Source: Amorphophallus konjac
Lineage: Eukaryota > Streptophyta > Magnoliopsida > Alismatales > Araceae
Direction: 5' to 3'
DNA length: 64,000 nt
Assembly: GCA_022559845.1 (NCBI GenBank)
Contig: CM040126.1
Span: forward strand, 46,308,458-46,372,457
The position numbers and the translations under genes were made by a program. This document shows, piece by piece, positions 1 through 11,505 of this stretch. How positions within the stretch are numbered: the stretch's first letter is position 1; every line of letters begins with the position of its first letter. The notes under the pieces were generated by a model. It was given only the letters and a program-made list of their open reading frames with translations, was not told the DNA's origin and searched no databases.

Positions 1-2442
1 CAGAGGTTTAAGTGGGGGAGGGATGGTCGGCGGAGCGGAGGTGATGACAGGTGTAGGAATCCTGATGAGGGGTTTATTTGGGAGAGATGGAGGCGGGGTG
101 GACGGCACCTGGGATGGATGGTGGATGATGAGAGGTTTCGAGGGTAAGAGTGAAGGAGTGGCGGAGGTGGACGGGGCCTCGGATGGGTGAGGCAAAATTA
201 GGGGTTTTGAGGGTGTAGGTAGAGGTGTGGTGGAGGGCTGGACCGGGAGGGAACTGGCGATGGGGGAGCGGATAAGAGGGCGTGATGATTGTGGTACAAA
301 AAGAGGTCCATTCGGGGGTTGTGGCGTGGTTCGAGCAGAAAGAGGTGCCGACCGGATGAGGCGAGGGGGTTGGCTAGGAACGTGATTGGCAACAAGAACG
401 GAGGTGCCCTCCGCGTGCCAACCTTGCCCTCTTCCGATTTCTGGGAAGGAAGAGATGGGGTTCACTTGCTGATTGGGTCGTTGGTGCTCCAGGAGTGGGT
501 TTTGAACAATGCCCATGTTCGATTGTTGTTGTGGGACCTGCTGAGGTTGTTATTGTTGTTGGGGTTGTTGTTGTTGTTGTTGTAATTGCGGTCTGGGGGG
601 AGGTCTCCTTGCCTTCAAAGTGACGACAACTCTCCTCATTTCATCCCAATCAATTAAGTGTTCATCATTCATATCATAAATGTAGTCCTTAAAATCAAAG
701 CAGTTCTCCACTGTATGGCCCGGCTGTCTATGGTAAACACAATATCTGGACGTGTCAACATTCAATGGCCATATGGGTCTTTCTTTGGGCAAGACGAGTG
801 AATTAACAGCCATGAGAGCATTAAAGATGTCCGGTAGTGATTCCGGCAATGGCGGGTAGTGAGCTCTCTTTGGGCCAATCGGCCTTCTCTGTTGTTGTGG
901 GGGGCCGTAGTTCCCCGGGGGTGGAACATGATGGTACTGAGCAGGTGGCGGTTGTTGTTGTTGGGGATGGAAGGGTCGTGCCACATTGTTTTGATAGAAG
1001 TTGTTTTGTAGGGGAGGATGATAGGGTTGCTGACCCTATTGGTTCTGATGGAAGGGGAGTGGTAGGGCTTGTGGAGGCCTGAGGTCGGCTTGCTGGTTGG
1101 GATTGCCAACCGCACTCACCTGCTCATTTGTCACTACCCCTTATGTCACCCCACCTTGGACACCAGTGCCCGGCTTCCTAAACACCCTTGGCTTTGGTGG
1201 CTCGAACATATGCATGAGAGGGGAATCTTTTAGTTGTGTCTGGACATACCGAGCCCTCTTGTACAGTTCCTCCATGGTGTTGAGCTTGTTCATTGCCAGA
1301 ATATGCCTAAACTGGGGGGTAGCATTTGATATAATCATCTTCACCTACTCTGGCTCTGAGATGGTATCCTTTATCCTCTCTGCCAGGGACCTCCATCTAT
1401 CGGCATACTGGACGAAATCTTCGTCCGACTTCATTTTTTCGGCGACCAGGTCGGTGATAGAAAGAGACGAGCCAACCCGGTCCCGGTACCTCTGTAGGAA
1501 CTTCCTCTGAACCACGTCGAAGTCCTCAGCCTCACTCGGCTCTAGGGCGTAGAACCATTCCAGCGCAGGGCCATCTAATGATCTCCTAAAGAGGTATGCC
1601 AGGGATCTTTTATCATTCTGCCAGAACGAGGACTCATACATGAAGTCCTTCAAATGGGTAAAGGGGTTGCCAGTGCCATTGTACCTACGGTACGTGGGCA
1701 TCTCAGAAGGGGGAAGGCGAAACATTGGTAGGACAGGCAGAGAAACTTCAGGGGTGGATTTTACATCCACCATTTTCTGTAAGTTTCGGAATTGCTCATC
1801 CATCTTGTTCAGCTTGTTCAAGAGGGACTGGGTGAACGGGTCAATTGGTGAAGGTGGCACTTGCCGCAGAGAAGGGGTAGGCCTCCCGGAGGCCGGAGAA
1901 GGAAACCCAGGACAGGAAGGGTATTGGGGTCTACCAGTGGATAGGCCCGGTTGGATTGGTGTTTGAAGGGCGGCTGGCGCTGGAGATTGGGAGGGGAATT
2001 GAAAGGAGGGAGGCTGTTGATTTGCCTGCCCGAAGAGTGAGGGGGAGGGAATGGCCTGTACAGACTCTTGGACAGGAGTAGCAGCCGGATTCGGCTCCGT
2101 GGGAGAGGGGGAAACCGATTTCCCTTTCAGAATGGCCTGGAAGGCCTGGAGTTACTCAGGGTTGAGCTGGGTGTTGGCAAGGACACCTAACAGAGAGGAG
2201 ATGTCCTGAGGGGAAGATGTAACCCCGACAACATTCGGCACCTCATGTGAGGGCTCGTGGGATGGACCGGCGTCCATGGCGTAGACATGGGGCTCACCTT
2301 GGTAGCCCTGGTCCGGGCTGTATTCTATGTAAGAGCCATGACCTGGGTCATGCATTTGGGGCTCATAGCCGAAGGCGTTAGCCTCGAAAGCATCGTAATT
2401 ATACTCGGCCATCCTTAACACTTTTCCAGAACGTAATAACAT
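1..2442 (-). pseudogene. gag: Retrotransposon gag (Ty3/gypsy, Tat-like), decayed and truncated at window edge
   Basis: Structural capsid protein of an LTR retrotransposon. One frame runs from an ATG at 2442 down to base 1 and is broken by stops at 2152-2154 (TAA), 1345-1347 (TAG), 1141-1143 (TAA), 1036-1038 (TAG) and 550-552 (TAA); the coding sense continues across each. The N-terminal part is acidic (residues 1-96). The retrotransposon-gag core (about residues 230-390) carries the family's W-F/Y-A-L and F-x-x-R-Y-R-D type blocks. Around residue 566 is a Zn-knuckle-like CVYHRQPGHTVENC, in which the second Cys is replaced by a YH pair, as in Tat elements. A Gln/Pro-rich tail follows. Five stops make it non-functional. 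Family assignment is sure; lineage is probable. Confidence 0.85.
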
Positions 2443-2884
2443 ACACCAGCATACAAGTAGCAGAGATTAGCACACAAGTGGATGCTTTACGTCCCTCTTT
2501 TGTTTTGGTTTGTTTTCTTTATTTTTTTCCTTTTTTTTCTTTTCTCTTTTCACAAATGAGGAGTTCACACAAAAGATAGGACCCTAGTTAGAATTTTGGC
2601 CACCGCCATGTCAGCTAAGGTCGCTCGCCTCACCACGAATGGGTAACTAAACTCCGGGGAACTTCAGTGGTACAACCTGCCCAGTGAACGAAGAGGGAAT
2701 CCTTCGCTGTCGGGGACTTACGGAGGTCCCGATGAAGGAGATCCTAGTCCGTCGAGAGGAATTCCCGAACGGAGAGTCCTTTCTTCACCGAGAAAATGTG
2801 ATCCTTAGAAAAGGAAAAAGAAAGGGGGGAAATGCATGTAATGCAGTGCAGTATAACTGAGATATGTGAAACACAAACAAAGCA
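2443..2884 (-). other. Leader of element W, with pyrimidine tract and a cassette shared with the chromovirus LTR
   Basis: Non-coding. On the plus strand it contains a T-rich tract (about 2496-2550) and, at about 2668-2785, a roughly 110-bp stretch that aligns by eye with 12694-12810 and 20393-20510 inside the LTRs of chromovirus T: both read GTACAACC, then GAGGGAATCC, CTTACGGAGGTC and CTAGTCC in the same order and with similar spacing. No promoter or primer-binding site was recognised. Confidence 0.6.
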
Positions 2885-3300
2885 AGGAGAACAGGGATTA
2901 TGTAGGATAAAATAGAACTAAAAAACTTTAACGAGAACAGAACTTCGGACAAGATAGAACTAAACAGATTCAGGATCAGAGCTTATTGCAGGACAGGACA
3001 GAACTAAACAATCTCACAAGATCAGAACTTATGCAGGATGGGACAAAACTTAAACAATTTTTACAAGAACAGAGTTTATGTGGGATAGATTAGAACTAGA
3101 CAATTTATCACATGATAGAACCTATGCAGGATAGAATAGAACTAAACAATTTCCACAAGATAGAACTTATGCAGGACAGGGTATAATTAAACAATTTTTA
3201 CAAGATCGAAACCTATGCAGGAAATGGAACTAAACAAATTTTCACAAGAATAGAATTTAAGTAGGGTGGAATAGAACTAAACAAATTTTCACAAGGTAAA
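2885..3300. repeat. 45-bp tandem repeat, about 9 units, in leader of W
   Basis: The phrase GAACTAAACAAT recurs at about 2914, 2957, 3001, 3047, 3092, 3138, 3184, 3227 and 3273, a period of 43-46 bp. Each unit also has a CACAAGATAGAAC-like half and an ATGCAGGA half. Units have diverged by point changes and small indels. Confidence 0.85.
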
Positions 3301-3654
3301 GGAGAATAGGAAATGTACCTGATAGAGCACCATTGAGGTTTTTTTTTCTTTTTTTTCTATCTTCTCCACTTTTTTTTCTTTTCTCAATTTGCGGATGCCA
3401 GATGGGAAGTGCCTTTGGGAGAACACGTCCACTTTCAGGACGTGTCCGCACAACGGTTGACAGTTGCTGAGGGCGATGACGTTGAGTACGCACCTGGGGC
3501 TCCAGGCGCGCCCTCGAGCTGAAGCCCATTTTTCAGAAAACAACAGAAAGAAATGGAACAACGTGAATCTCTCGAGAAATCAAGGGAATGAGGGGGAAGT
3601 GCACGAGGTGCACAACGGATAAACGCAGAGCAAGGTGCTGCTTGGATCATGACT

Positions 3655-3790
3655 GTAGCGCACGCGGGCGCGATGGGGAGGGGCACAGGTGGGTGCCAAT
3701 GGGGGAGGGGGCACACGCGAGTGCCAATGGGAAACTATAGCGCACGTGGGCGCAATAGGGAAGGGCACACGCGGGTGCCAAATCACACGG
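3655..3790. repeat. GC-rich short tandem repeats in leader of W
   Basis: Four to five imperfect copies of about 25-30 bp built on GGGCACACGCGGGTGCCAAT and GCGCACGCGGGCGCGATGGG. They end just before the insertion point of X. Apparent open frames here are translations of this repeat. Confidence 0.7.
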
Positions 3791-3811
3791 GTAACCGAAC
3801 GGAAAGTAAAA

Positions 3812-3816
3812 GAGGT
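3812..3816. repeat. Target-site duplication of X, left copy
   Basis: GAGGT immediately before the TGATGCGGGA end of X; the identical GAGGT follows the other end at 33592-33596. Confidence 0.9.
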
Positions 3817-3870
3817 TGATGCGGGACGGACCACGGACACGACAAGCTCGCGATTGTCCCTTAACGAGGG
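3817..3870 (-). repeat. 3' LTR of X, distal end (cut by Sirevirus A)
   Basis: Matches 31502-31556 of the intact LTR (TGATGCGGGA, then ACCACGGACACGACAAGCTC). The rest of this LTR resumes at 27344, past Sirevirus A. The intact LTR shows what the site looked like before insertion. Confidence 0.9.
3866..3870. repeat. Target-site duplication of Sirevirus A, left copy
   Basis: GAGGG directly before TGTTAGCGCAGC; the identical GAGGG is found at 27339-27343 after the other LTR. Confidence 0.95.
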
Positions 3871-4714
3871 TGTTAGCGCAGCAAGAGTGATATAGAAGGG
3901 GGGGATGAATAGATCACTCCCAATTTGTAGAATCTCAGGCGGAAAATAGATTCTACTGCTAACACACCTCCTTAACCCGTACACAGAGAAATATAGATGA
4001 GAGTGAAGAACTGATCACTTGAAGGCAAAGGGACAAGCAGATGAAGAGCACAGAAATCAATAGCAAACCACAGAGGAGGCACTCGGTTTTTAGGTGGTTC
4101 GATTGCAGTCCGCAATCTACATCCACCCCTCACTCCAACTAGAGTGAGGATTCCACTAGGTAAAGCTAGATCACAGCAGACTCAGTCTGCGTACAACATG
4201 CTGCCACACAGCTTGAACACCCAAGGGAAACAAATCCCTCGACCAAGCTCTGCTACCCACAGAACTTGAAGCCTGTTCTAGCTCCCAGCTAGAACACAAC
4301 CGGAGAATCCTCTCCCTTCCTCCACACACGGAGGGAAACTGTTAATGACAACCTGTCACTAACAACACCAGAGATCACCGATCTCTCTTCCTCTGCAACT
4401 CAGAGGGAAACTGGAGTAGTACTCCCTTCCTCCACACACCGGAGGGAAACCAATTCAAATCAGAATGGAAGAATAAAATAAACGAAAACAAAATAGAAAG
4501 AAAAACCAATGAAGAAGAAATCGGTTCTGAAACCCAATACAAATGTAGCTTCAAATGAAGCAATTCATCAATCCACACACACTCTCTCTCTCTCGAACAA
4601 ACTCCTCTCAGATATGGAACTCTCTGCTCCTTTTCTTTTCTGGATCGTGCAGACTCTCACCAATGGCTTCTGCTTGTTCTTTTCACGATCGAACTTCTAC
4701 TGAAGGATGAAGCT

Positions 4715-4726
4715 CTATATTTATAG
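4715..4726 (-). promoter_or_regulatory. TATA box in 3' LTR of Sirevirus A
   Basis: CTATAAATATAG on the minus strand, 3' (sense) of the motif array. The copy in the promoter-proximal 5' LTR lies at 25249-25260, at the same offset. Confidence 0.7.
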
Positions 4727-4919
4727 CAGATAATGGCGTGTGGCTGCCAGGTTCCCGCCCATGCACTTTTGGCAAGATCATTTGAATTTCGACCACATGG
4801 CAGCATCCTGACAAGGTTGCCATCCACGTGTCATGCGCCTGTTGTCTTGGATCACGTGTCAGGTGCCAACCTCGATTCACGTGCCCAATCATCAGCCTGA
4901 ATCGCCTGCAGACAGACAG

Positions 4920-6590
4920 ATGGAATGTATAGACTTAGTTAGTTCAGGCTTTCAACATGAATGTATATACTTTAGAAACACAACAGAGTAAGTGTGCACA
5001 CCGTGAGAGAGTGTACAGACTTACTGAATAAAATGCACGTGAAGGCAGTGTATAGACATGAACAATGCAAACGATTGTTACCAATGTGTACACTTTACAA
5101 GGCTCAGCCACTGTGTAGACTTCACGAAGCCTAAGCAGTGTACAAACTTGAAACGATAGTTAGCCAAGTGTGTATCATGTGAGAGTGTATTCACTTGGAG
5201 GTCTTCAGCATCTTCAGTGTATGGACTTAAGCATTTCAGGGCAATCCATAGCAATGTATAGACTTAGGCGTTCTGTTCAAATCAAAATCAATGTACAGAC
5301 TTCATGCTGTACAGACTTGATGTTGATCAACAGATCTTTGAACATCAGCCCAAGGCGTCAACGCTTCCATCGAGCAGCGTCGCCTCAGCTTCCTCAGGCA
5401 AGATGCTCACGCCCTTGGTAACAGGCCAATGCGTCAACGCATCCAATGTCAGCGTCGATGCAGTGAGCAAGACAGAAAGGTGTGCGTCTACGCAGTCAGC
5501 CAAGTGTGTCAACGCACGAAAGGCACACAATCCATGAAGACAGACAGGCTGTACAGACTTTGAAGCTTGCTGAATGAAACGATCGGCTGATGGATCAATG
5601 TACAGACTCTGAATGTAAAGGCAGTCTGTATAGACTTGAATCGCTTGAAGCGATGTATGGACTTTGTGAAGCTCAAGCACTGTACTGACTTGTGAAGACT
5701 TCAACGATGTACATACTTGGTGTAGCTCAAGTGAATGTATAGACTTGTGAAAGCACTGTGGATGTGTGGACTTGAGCGAATGAAGCCGATGTACAGACTT
5801 GGTAAATCGAAGCCTCTGTACAGACTTTCCTAAGACGCAGTTCAATGTATAGACTTGAACGAAAAAGGCCGATGTACAGACTTGCCTAAGACGCAGCTTG
5901 AGACGCTGGCTGAGACGGATGCTGTACAGACTTTGAAGAACATTGAACGTTTGAGCAGCATGCAATGTACACACTTAGTGGTGTACAGACTTGGCCTGGA
6001 AAGCGTAGGGAAAAGTTGAATGTATGGACTTGGCCAATGCGTAGGAAAAGATATCGAATGTACAGAGTTGGTGAATCACAGGCCAGTGTATAGACTTAGA
6101 GAAATGAAGTCTAGTGTATAGACTTGGAGAACTGTTCAATGTGTTGGGTTGGCGTTGTATAGACTTGGCTTTGAGCACTTGGGCTGAAGGCAATGTGCAG
6201 ACTAAGCGATGTATAGACTTTGCCCAAGGAACCGAATGTATAGACTTTGCTGAAGCTAACTCTGAAGTAATGTTCAGACTTTGCAAACAAGACTCTGGGT
6301 GATGTATAGACTTACACTATCGGATGTGTAGACTTCAAGACAATGCAGCAGCCAGTGTATAGACATGAAGTTTGACAATCCAATGTATAGAGTTGAAGCT
6401 TGGAAGGATGTATAGGGTTGAGCTGAACTGACTTTGGCAATGTGCAGACTTGACTGGTCGGGCAGTGTACAGACTATAGTATTAGGATCAATGTGTAGAC
6501 TTCAGTAAGAAGGTGCCCGATGTACAGACTTAAGGAAGATATGCCAATGTACAGACTAAATGGATCCAGCTGGTGTATAGACTTTGTGCC
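4920..6590 (-). repeat. TGTAYAGACTT motif array in 3' LTR of A
   Basis: About 45-50 imperfect copies of an 11-12 bp motif, plus-strand consensus TGTAYAGACTTG (element sense CAAGTCTRTACA), spaced about 25-45 bp apart by otherwise unique sequence. Examples: 5255, 5629, 6087, 6155, 6236, 6574. The same array is in the 5' LTR at about 25455-27120. The regular spacing generates long spurious open frames on both strands. Confidence 0.9.
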
Positions 6591-6804
6591 CAAGCTATCA
6601 ATGCTCTGATGCTTCGACCCACCCTTTCTGATGAGTCGACCCACTGCTGTTCATATTAACCAAACAGTGCATATAGAATCAAGATAGCATGCATATCTGA
6701 CAGCCAAATGAACTGTACTCACTCACATGATGAAACAGCATTAATCTAGAGATAGAAGATTGATTTATAGTGTGAGACATCATCAAAACCATAGGGATAC
6801 AACA

Positions 6805-6820
6805 ATCTCCCCCTTTTTGA
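6805..6820 (-). other. Polypurine tract next to 3' LTR of A
   Basis: On the minus strand TCAAAAAGGGGGAGAT directly precedes TGTTG of the 3' LTR. This is the primer site for plus-strand synthesis. Confidence 0.9.
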
Positions 6821-8321
6821 TGATGACAACACTATGAGCCAACCAATATCAAGTTTCAACAAGAAGTTAATACCAGCTGCAACAAGCAGAATAAATTCAA
6901 GGCATGCTCATGCAAATGAATTAAACATTCCCTACAACACACTCTCATCTCCCCCACAACTCATAACCATGACTTCCACGAAGTAACATGACTCCCCTCA
7001 AAGCTCAAGACAAATCCAATACTCACTGATACTCACTCATATTGCAAACTTCTCTCCCCCTTTGACATCAGCAAAAAGAACTACAGAATGTATGACAGTG
7101 CTGGAAACATGAGGACTAAGGGCAGTAACTTCTTAGTGCAGAAAGTCACGAGTAGGTCTTAAGAGAATAAGTGAGTTTCTAATCTCAAGAGAAGATTCTT
7201 TAGACTTCAGTACACAATAGAGAAGTAGAATGATAGACAAGTTTATCAGCATACATAGTGGATGATTTAGAGCAGGAGTTCACAAGTATGGCCAAATATA
7301 GCTGATCATTCAACTATTCCACAAGACAGCAAGAGACTAAATCAGAGAGGTGTTCTCAAGGTATTGAAGACAAGCAATCCATTAGTTGCATAACAACAAG
7401 GAATTTTTGTTGGAGATGATTTTCAAGAAGATCAATGAGTAAGTTGGTAGTTCACTTCCTTTGACATTAGGGAGACACCTTGATTAGAGGCCTGAATCCC
7501 CAGTTACTCAGAGTGAGTACCTCATTACTTCCTTCCCCCCTTTTTTTTATTAAGGAACAGAGTTAGTAACTGTGACTTTTGACATGAGGAAACACCTTGA
7601 TTAGAGGCCAGAGTCCCCAGTTACTCACCAGCAAGCCACCATTGCTCTGTCATGACTTTTCATTCATTTTAAGCATTTGACACCTCATGACTTGGGAGAA
7701 ATATTCATTTCATTGATGAAGCTCCCAGTTTCTCAGTGATCAAAATAGAACATGTTTGTTCAGTTAAGCCCTTGAGTTAAAGAGATAGAATGATTGAAGA
7801 CAATACCAAAAAGGACTTTTCTTGAATTGAGTCTTGAAGTCTAGATTTCAAGTTGATTGGGTCAGATATCAAGACATACAAGTTTTTGGCCTGAACCATA
7901 ATCAATGACAATGTAGGAAGATATACTTTATGCAATTAGTCCAGATCTCTGAAGGAGTACCAAAGGAAAGATTTTAACTTGGAGATTAGAGTCACTGACT
8001 TATAGACTTAAGAGATAAGTGACACTCTACTTTCTGAGAGAACCACACTAAATCAGTCATGCAAGACCAGCAAAGGTACACATCTGGACACTCCTTTTGA
8101 ATCTGTCAAAGAACTTCTCTTCTCACTTCACAACTCAGCTCCCCCTAAGACATAGCATTCCTCAATAAAACATTCCGGCAAAATCTCAAGGCTTCCCCTT
8201 ATTTAGAGCATTCCTGAAAGCTAACCAGTAAGCATTCTGAACTCCCCCTTAAACCAGCATGCAAGAAGGCTAAACATCAGACAAACACAACTCCCCCTCA
8301 CAACAAGAACAGGCTTCATAA
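6805..8321 (-). other. 3' non-coding region of Sirevirus A with multiple polypurine motifs
   Basis: No coding frame. Minus-strand AGGGGGAG-type tracts recur around 6807-6820, 6949-6957, 7054-7066, 8138-8149, 8241-8252 and 8289-8300, the multi-PPT arrangement known in Sireviruses. A roughly 45-bp phrase (CACCTTGATTAGAGGCC, then CCCCAGTTACTCA) is present twice, at about 7471-7510 and 7590-7626. Confidence 0.8.
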
Positions 8322-11300
8322 TTAAGATAATTTGTATAAGCCTAATTCTCTTCTCAATGTGGAAATTTTTTCATTATCCAGAGGTTTTGTGAATATGTCA
8401 GCAATCTGATTATCTGTGCCTACATGAATCAGTTCAAAATTATTCTTAGACACCTCATCTCTTATAAAATGATGTCTTATTTCTATGTGTTTGGTTCGTG
8501 AATGCAAAACATGATTTTTAGCAAGATTGATGGCACTAGTATTATCACAGTAAATAGGTGTGCATCCCAGGTCTACTTGGTAGTCCTGAAGCTGGTGTTT
8601 AATCCATATGACTTGTGTTCCACAACTCCCTGCAGCCACATATTCAGCTTCTGGAGTGGAGAGGGCCACAGAATGTTGTTTCTTGGAGCCCCAAGACACT
8701 AAACACCCACCCAAGAATTCACAATGGCCACTTGTGCTTTTCCTGTCTAGTTTACAGCTTGCATAGTCAGCATCTGTGTATGCTACTAGGTTAAATGTGT
8801 GAGATGCAGGAAACCATAAACCAAGAGAGTGACTAGCTGACAAATATCTGAAGATTCTTTTAACTGCAGCTAAGTGTAGTTCAATAGGTCTAGACTGATA
8901 CCTTGCACACATTCCTACACTGAATTGTATATCAGGTCTAGAGGCTGTCAAGTAAAGTAGTGATCCAATCATACCTCGATAAAGTTTGGCATTTACTTCT
9001 TTACCTGTCTCATCTGCATCCAATGAAGTATTGGTGCCCATGGGTGTAGTAATGTGCTTTAAGTTTTCCATGCCAAACCTTTTGAACAGTTCCATTGTGT
9101 ATTTGGTTTGGTTGATGAAGCACCCATCTTCTAGCTGTTGTACCTGCAATCCAAGAAAATATTTTAGTTCACCAACCAAGCTCATTTCAAATTCAGCAGA
9201 CATCATGGTAGAAAATTCATCACATAGTTCATGCTTAGTAGATCCAAATACAATGTCATCTACATATACCTGAACTATGATGAGATCTTTATTTATGCCC
9301 TTGGTAAATAAAGTTTGATCAACTTTACCTCTTTTGTAGCCCTTGCTGATCAGAAATTCAGATAATCTTTCATACCAAGCTCTTGGAGCCTGCTTTAGAC
9401 CATACACGGCTTTGTTTAACCTGAAAACTTGGTTAGGTTGAGGAGAATATTGAAATCTAGGAGGTTATTCAACAAAAACTTCTTCTTTAATGACTCCATT
9501 TAAAAAGGCACTTTTAACATCCATTTGTTGGAGTTTTATGTTCTTTGAGCATGCAAAGGCAAGCAACAATCTTATAGCTTCCATCCTAGCAATAGGTGCA
9601 TAGGATTCATCAAAGTCTACACCGAATTCCTGACAGTAGTCTTTGGCTACTAGTCTGGCCTTATTCCTCGAGATAATTCCATCTTCATTCATCTTATTTT
9701 TGAACACCCACTTGGTTCCTATGACATTAATACCATCTGGTCTTGGGACAAGCTCCCAGACATTATTCCTTTCAAACTGACCTAATTCCTCACTCATAGC
9801 ATTGACCCAAGCTTGATCAGCTAAGGCCTCTTCTACTATTTTGGGTTCAATTTGTGAGACTAAAGTAATTAAGTCATCATTATTCACATTTCTAAAATGA
9901 GACCTAGTCCGAAGAGGATCTTCAGGATTGCCTATGACTTTATCTAAAGGATGATCTTTAAGAAATCTGATATTTGTTGAAGACTCACCTGTTTCTCTTG
10001 GCCCTTCCTGATTGGGGAAATTTGTTTCTCCATTTGGCTGAGTCTTCTCTTCTTCTTGTTGGTCTTCTAGAAAGTCTCCACCATGATTGGAATCCCTGTC
10101 AAGATTTTTAACATTAGAGACATCTTTCTTTTCACTAAAAAGGATGTGTGGAGATTCTTCCACTTTCTGATCTGATATGTTAAATATCCTATATGCCCTT
10201 GACACTTCAGAGTAACCCAAGAATATTCCAGGTGAACTCTTGGCTTCAAACTTATCTAAATCTTTCTTATCATTGTTATGAATAAAATATTTTGCTCCAA
10301 AAATTCTGAAATGAAACAAGTTTGGTTTCTTACCTTTTAGAAGCTCATAGGGTGTTTTCTTGTGTATGGGTCTTACCATGGCCCTGTTGATTATGTAGGT
10401 TGCTGTATTGGTCGCTTCTACCCAAAACCTTCTAGGTAATTTACTTTCAATCAACATGATTCGGGCCATTTCCACCACTGTTCTATTTCTTCTCTCCACA
10501 ATCCCATTTTGTTCAGGTGTCCTGGGAGAAGAAAACCTGTGAGTTAGTCCTTCTTTGTAACAAAGATCAGTAAACATGGAGTTTTCAAACTCACCTCCAT
10601 GGTCAGATTGAATAGAACTAACCTTGTACTTCCCTTCTTGTTTGACCTTATTGAAAAACAGATTAAACTTTTGAAATGCATCACTCTTATTTGCTAAGAA
10701 AAATATCCATGAATATCTAGAGAAGTCATCTATGATGACATAGCCAAACCTGTTTCCATTAAGACTCTGAGTTCTAGTTGGACCGAAAAGGTCCATATGA
10801 AGAAGTTCCATTGGTCTAGAAGACAATGGCTCAGATCTTAATTTAAAAGAATTTCTGGTCTGTTTGCCTAGAGCACATGCATCACATGCTTTTGATATTG
10901 AGTTGAATTTAATTCTAGGCATGCCTCTAACTAAATCATGCTTGACCAATTTATTTAAGGTTGAAAAGCTAGCATGACCTAGACGTCTATGCCATTCAAA
11001 GGCATCATTTTCAGAATTAGCAGATAAGCAAATAGTAGATTCAGATTTCTCATCTAAGTCTATAATGTAGACATTATTAATCCTGTTGGCTACAAATTTA
11101 ACCATGTCAGAATTTGTTTCAAGGATTTTGCATGAACAATCATCAAATACAACCTTGTGACCCCTGTCACATAACTGACTTATGCTAATCAGGTTGTGTT
11201 GAAGCCCTTCTACAAGTAATACTTTTTCAATGGAATTTGTGGAAGACTTACCTACTGTGCCAACTCCAATTATTTTACCTTTGTTCTTTCCTCCAAACTT

Positions 11301-11414
11301 GACCAGACCCCCTGGCTTCATTTCTATCTTGCTAAACTTGGATCGGTCTCCTGTCATATGCTTGGAGCAGCCACTGTCGAGGTACCACTTGTTATCTTCA
11401 GCTGCCAGGCCGAC
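8322..11414 (-). pseudogene. pol: Copia pol (protease, integrase, RT, RNase H) of Sirevirus A, with in-frame stops
   Basis: Polyprotein that cleaves itself, reverse transcribes the element RNA and integrates the DNA. In order: aspartic protease motif DSGCSKHMTGD (about 11346-11378), GAG-pre-integrase HRRLGHAS, zinc H-H-C-C, integrase core with D (HMDLFGP), D (SDHGGEF) and E (NGIVERRN), then RT with the polymerase box YVDD (about 9250) and RNase H ending in the RTKHIEIRHHFIRD block typical of Copia. It is open except for a TAA at 9465-9467 (where the family has a Gln) and a TAG at 11415-11417 just upstream of the protease. Pol lies in a different frame from gag, whose TGA is at 11428-11430. 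All catalytic motifs are present, but the stops make it inactive. Confidence 0.93.
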
Positions 11415-11500
11415 CTACACAAATATATCAAGCAGAGTGATTTGGAACCCAAGATGAGTTGGGTCCAAGGACATTGTTCAAATCTCTGATCAAGTGTTTA

Positions 11501-11505
11501 GATAT
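11501..11505. repeat. Target-site duplication of T, left copy (imperfect)
   Basis: GATAT here against GGTAT at 22297-22301. One G/A difference, consistent with decay after insertion. Removing one copy and T restores the gag frame of A. Confidence 0.75.

Larger units (their letters stand above)
1..3811 (-). mobile_element. Decayed Tat-like Ty3/gypsy element W: gag and 5' leader, left part
   Basis: The outermost layer of the left block. Read on the minus strand it gives a gag (2442 down to the window edge) preceded by a long non-coding leader with tandem repeats. No protease or RT is visible because the element runs off the left edge. It is interrupted at 3811/3817 by element X, with GAGGT duplicated on both sides (3812-3816 and 33592-33596), so its leader should resume at 33597. 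The gag type (CxxH-GH-C knuckle, proline/glutamine-rich tail) points to the Tat/Athila branch; the exact family is not recognised. No LTR or primer site of this element could be placed. Confidence 0.75.
3871..6804 (-). repeat. 3' LTR of Sirevirus A (2934 bp)
   Basis: Almost identical to 24404-27338. In element sense it begins TGTTGTATCC and ends GCTGCGCTAACA. U3 contains a dense array of TGTAYAGACTT (plus-strand reading) from about 4920 to 6590, then a TATA box at 4715-4726. Between about 5346 and 5520 lie small palindromes such as TGCGTCAACGCA. A polypurine tract abuts its inner end. Confidence 0.95.

Noticed and set aside
5345..6286. Long minus-strand frames in the Sirevirus A LTR with repeated SLYT/KSIHR-like peptides
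   Set aside because: They are translations of the TGTAYAGACTT array, present in both LTRs, partly in both strands, and start at the motif period rather than at a gene boundary.
6805..8321. Env-like or third ORF downstream of Sirevirus A pol
   Set aside because: Some Sireviruses have one, but no frame of useful length or with a membrane segment is present here.
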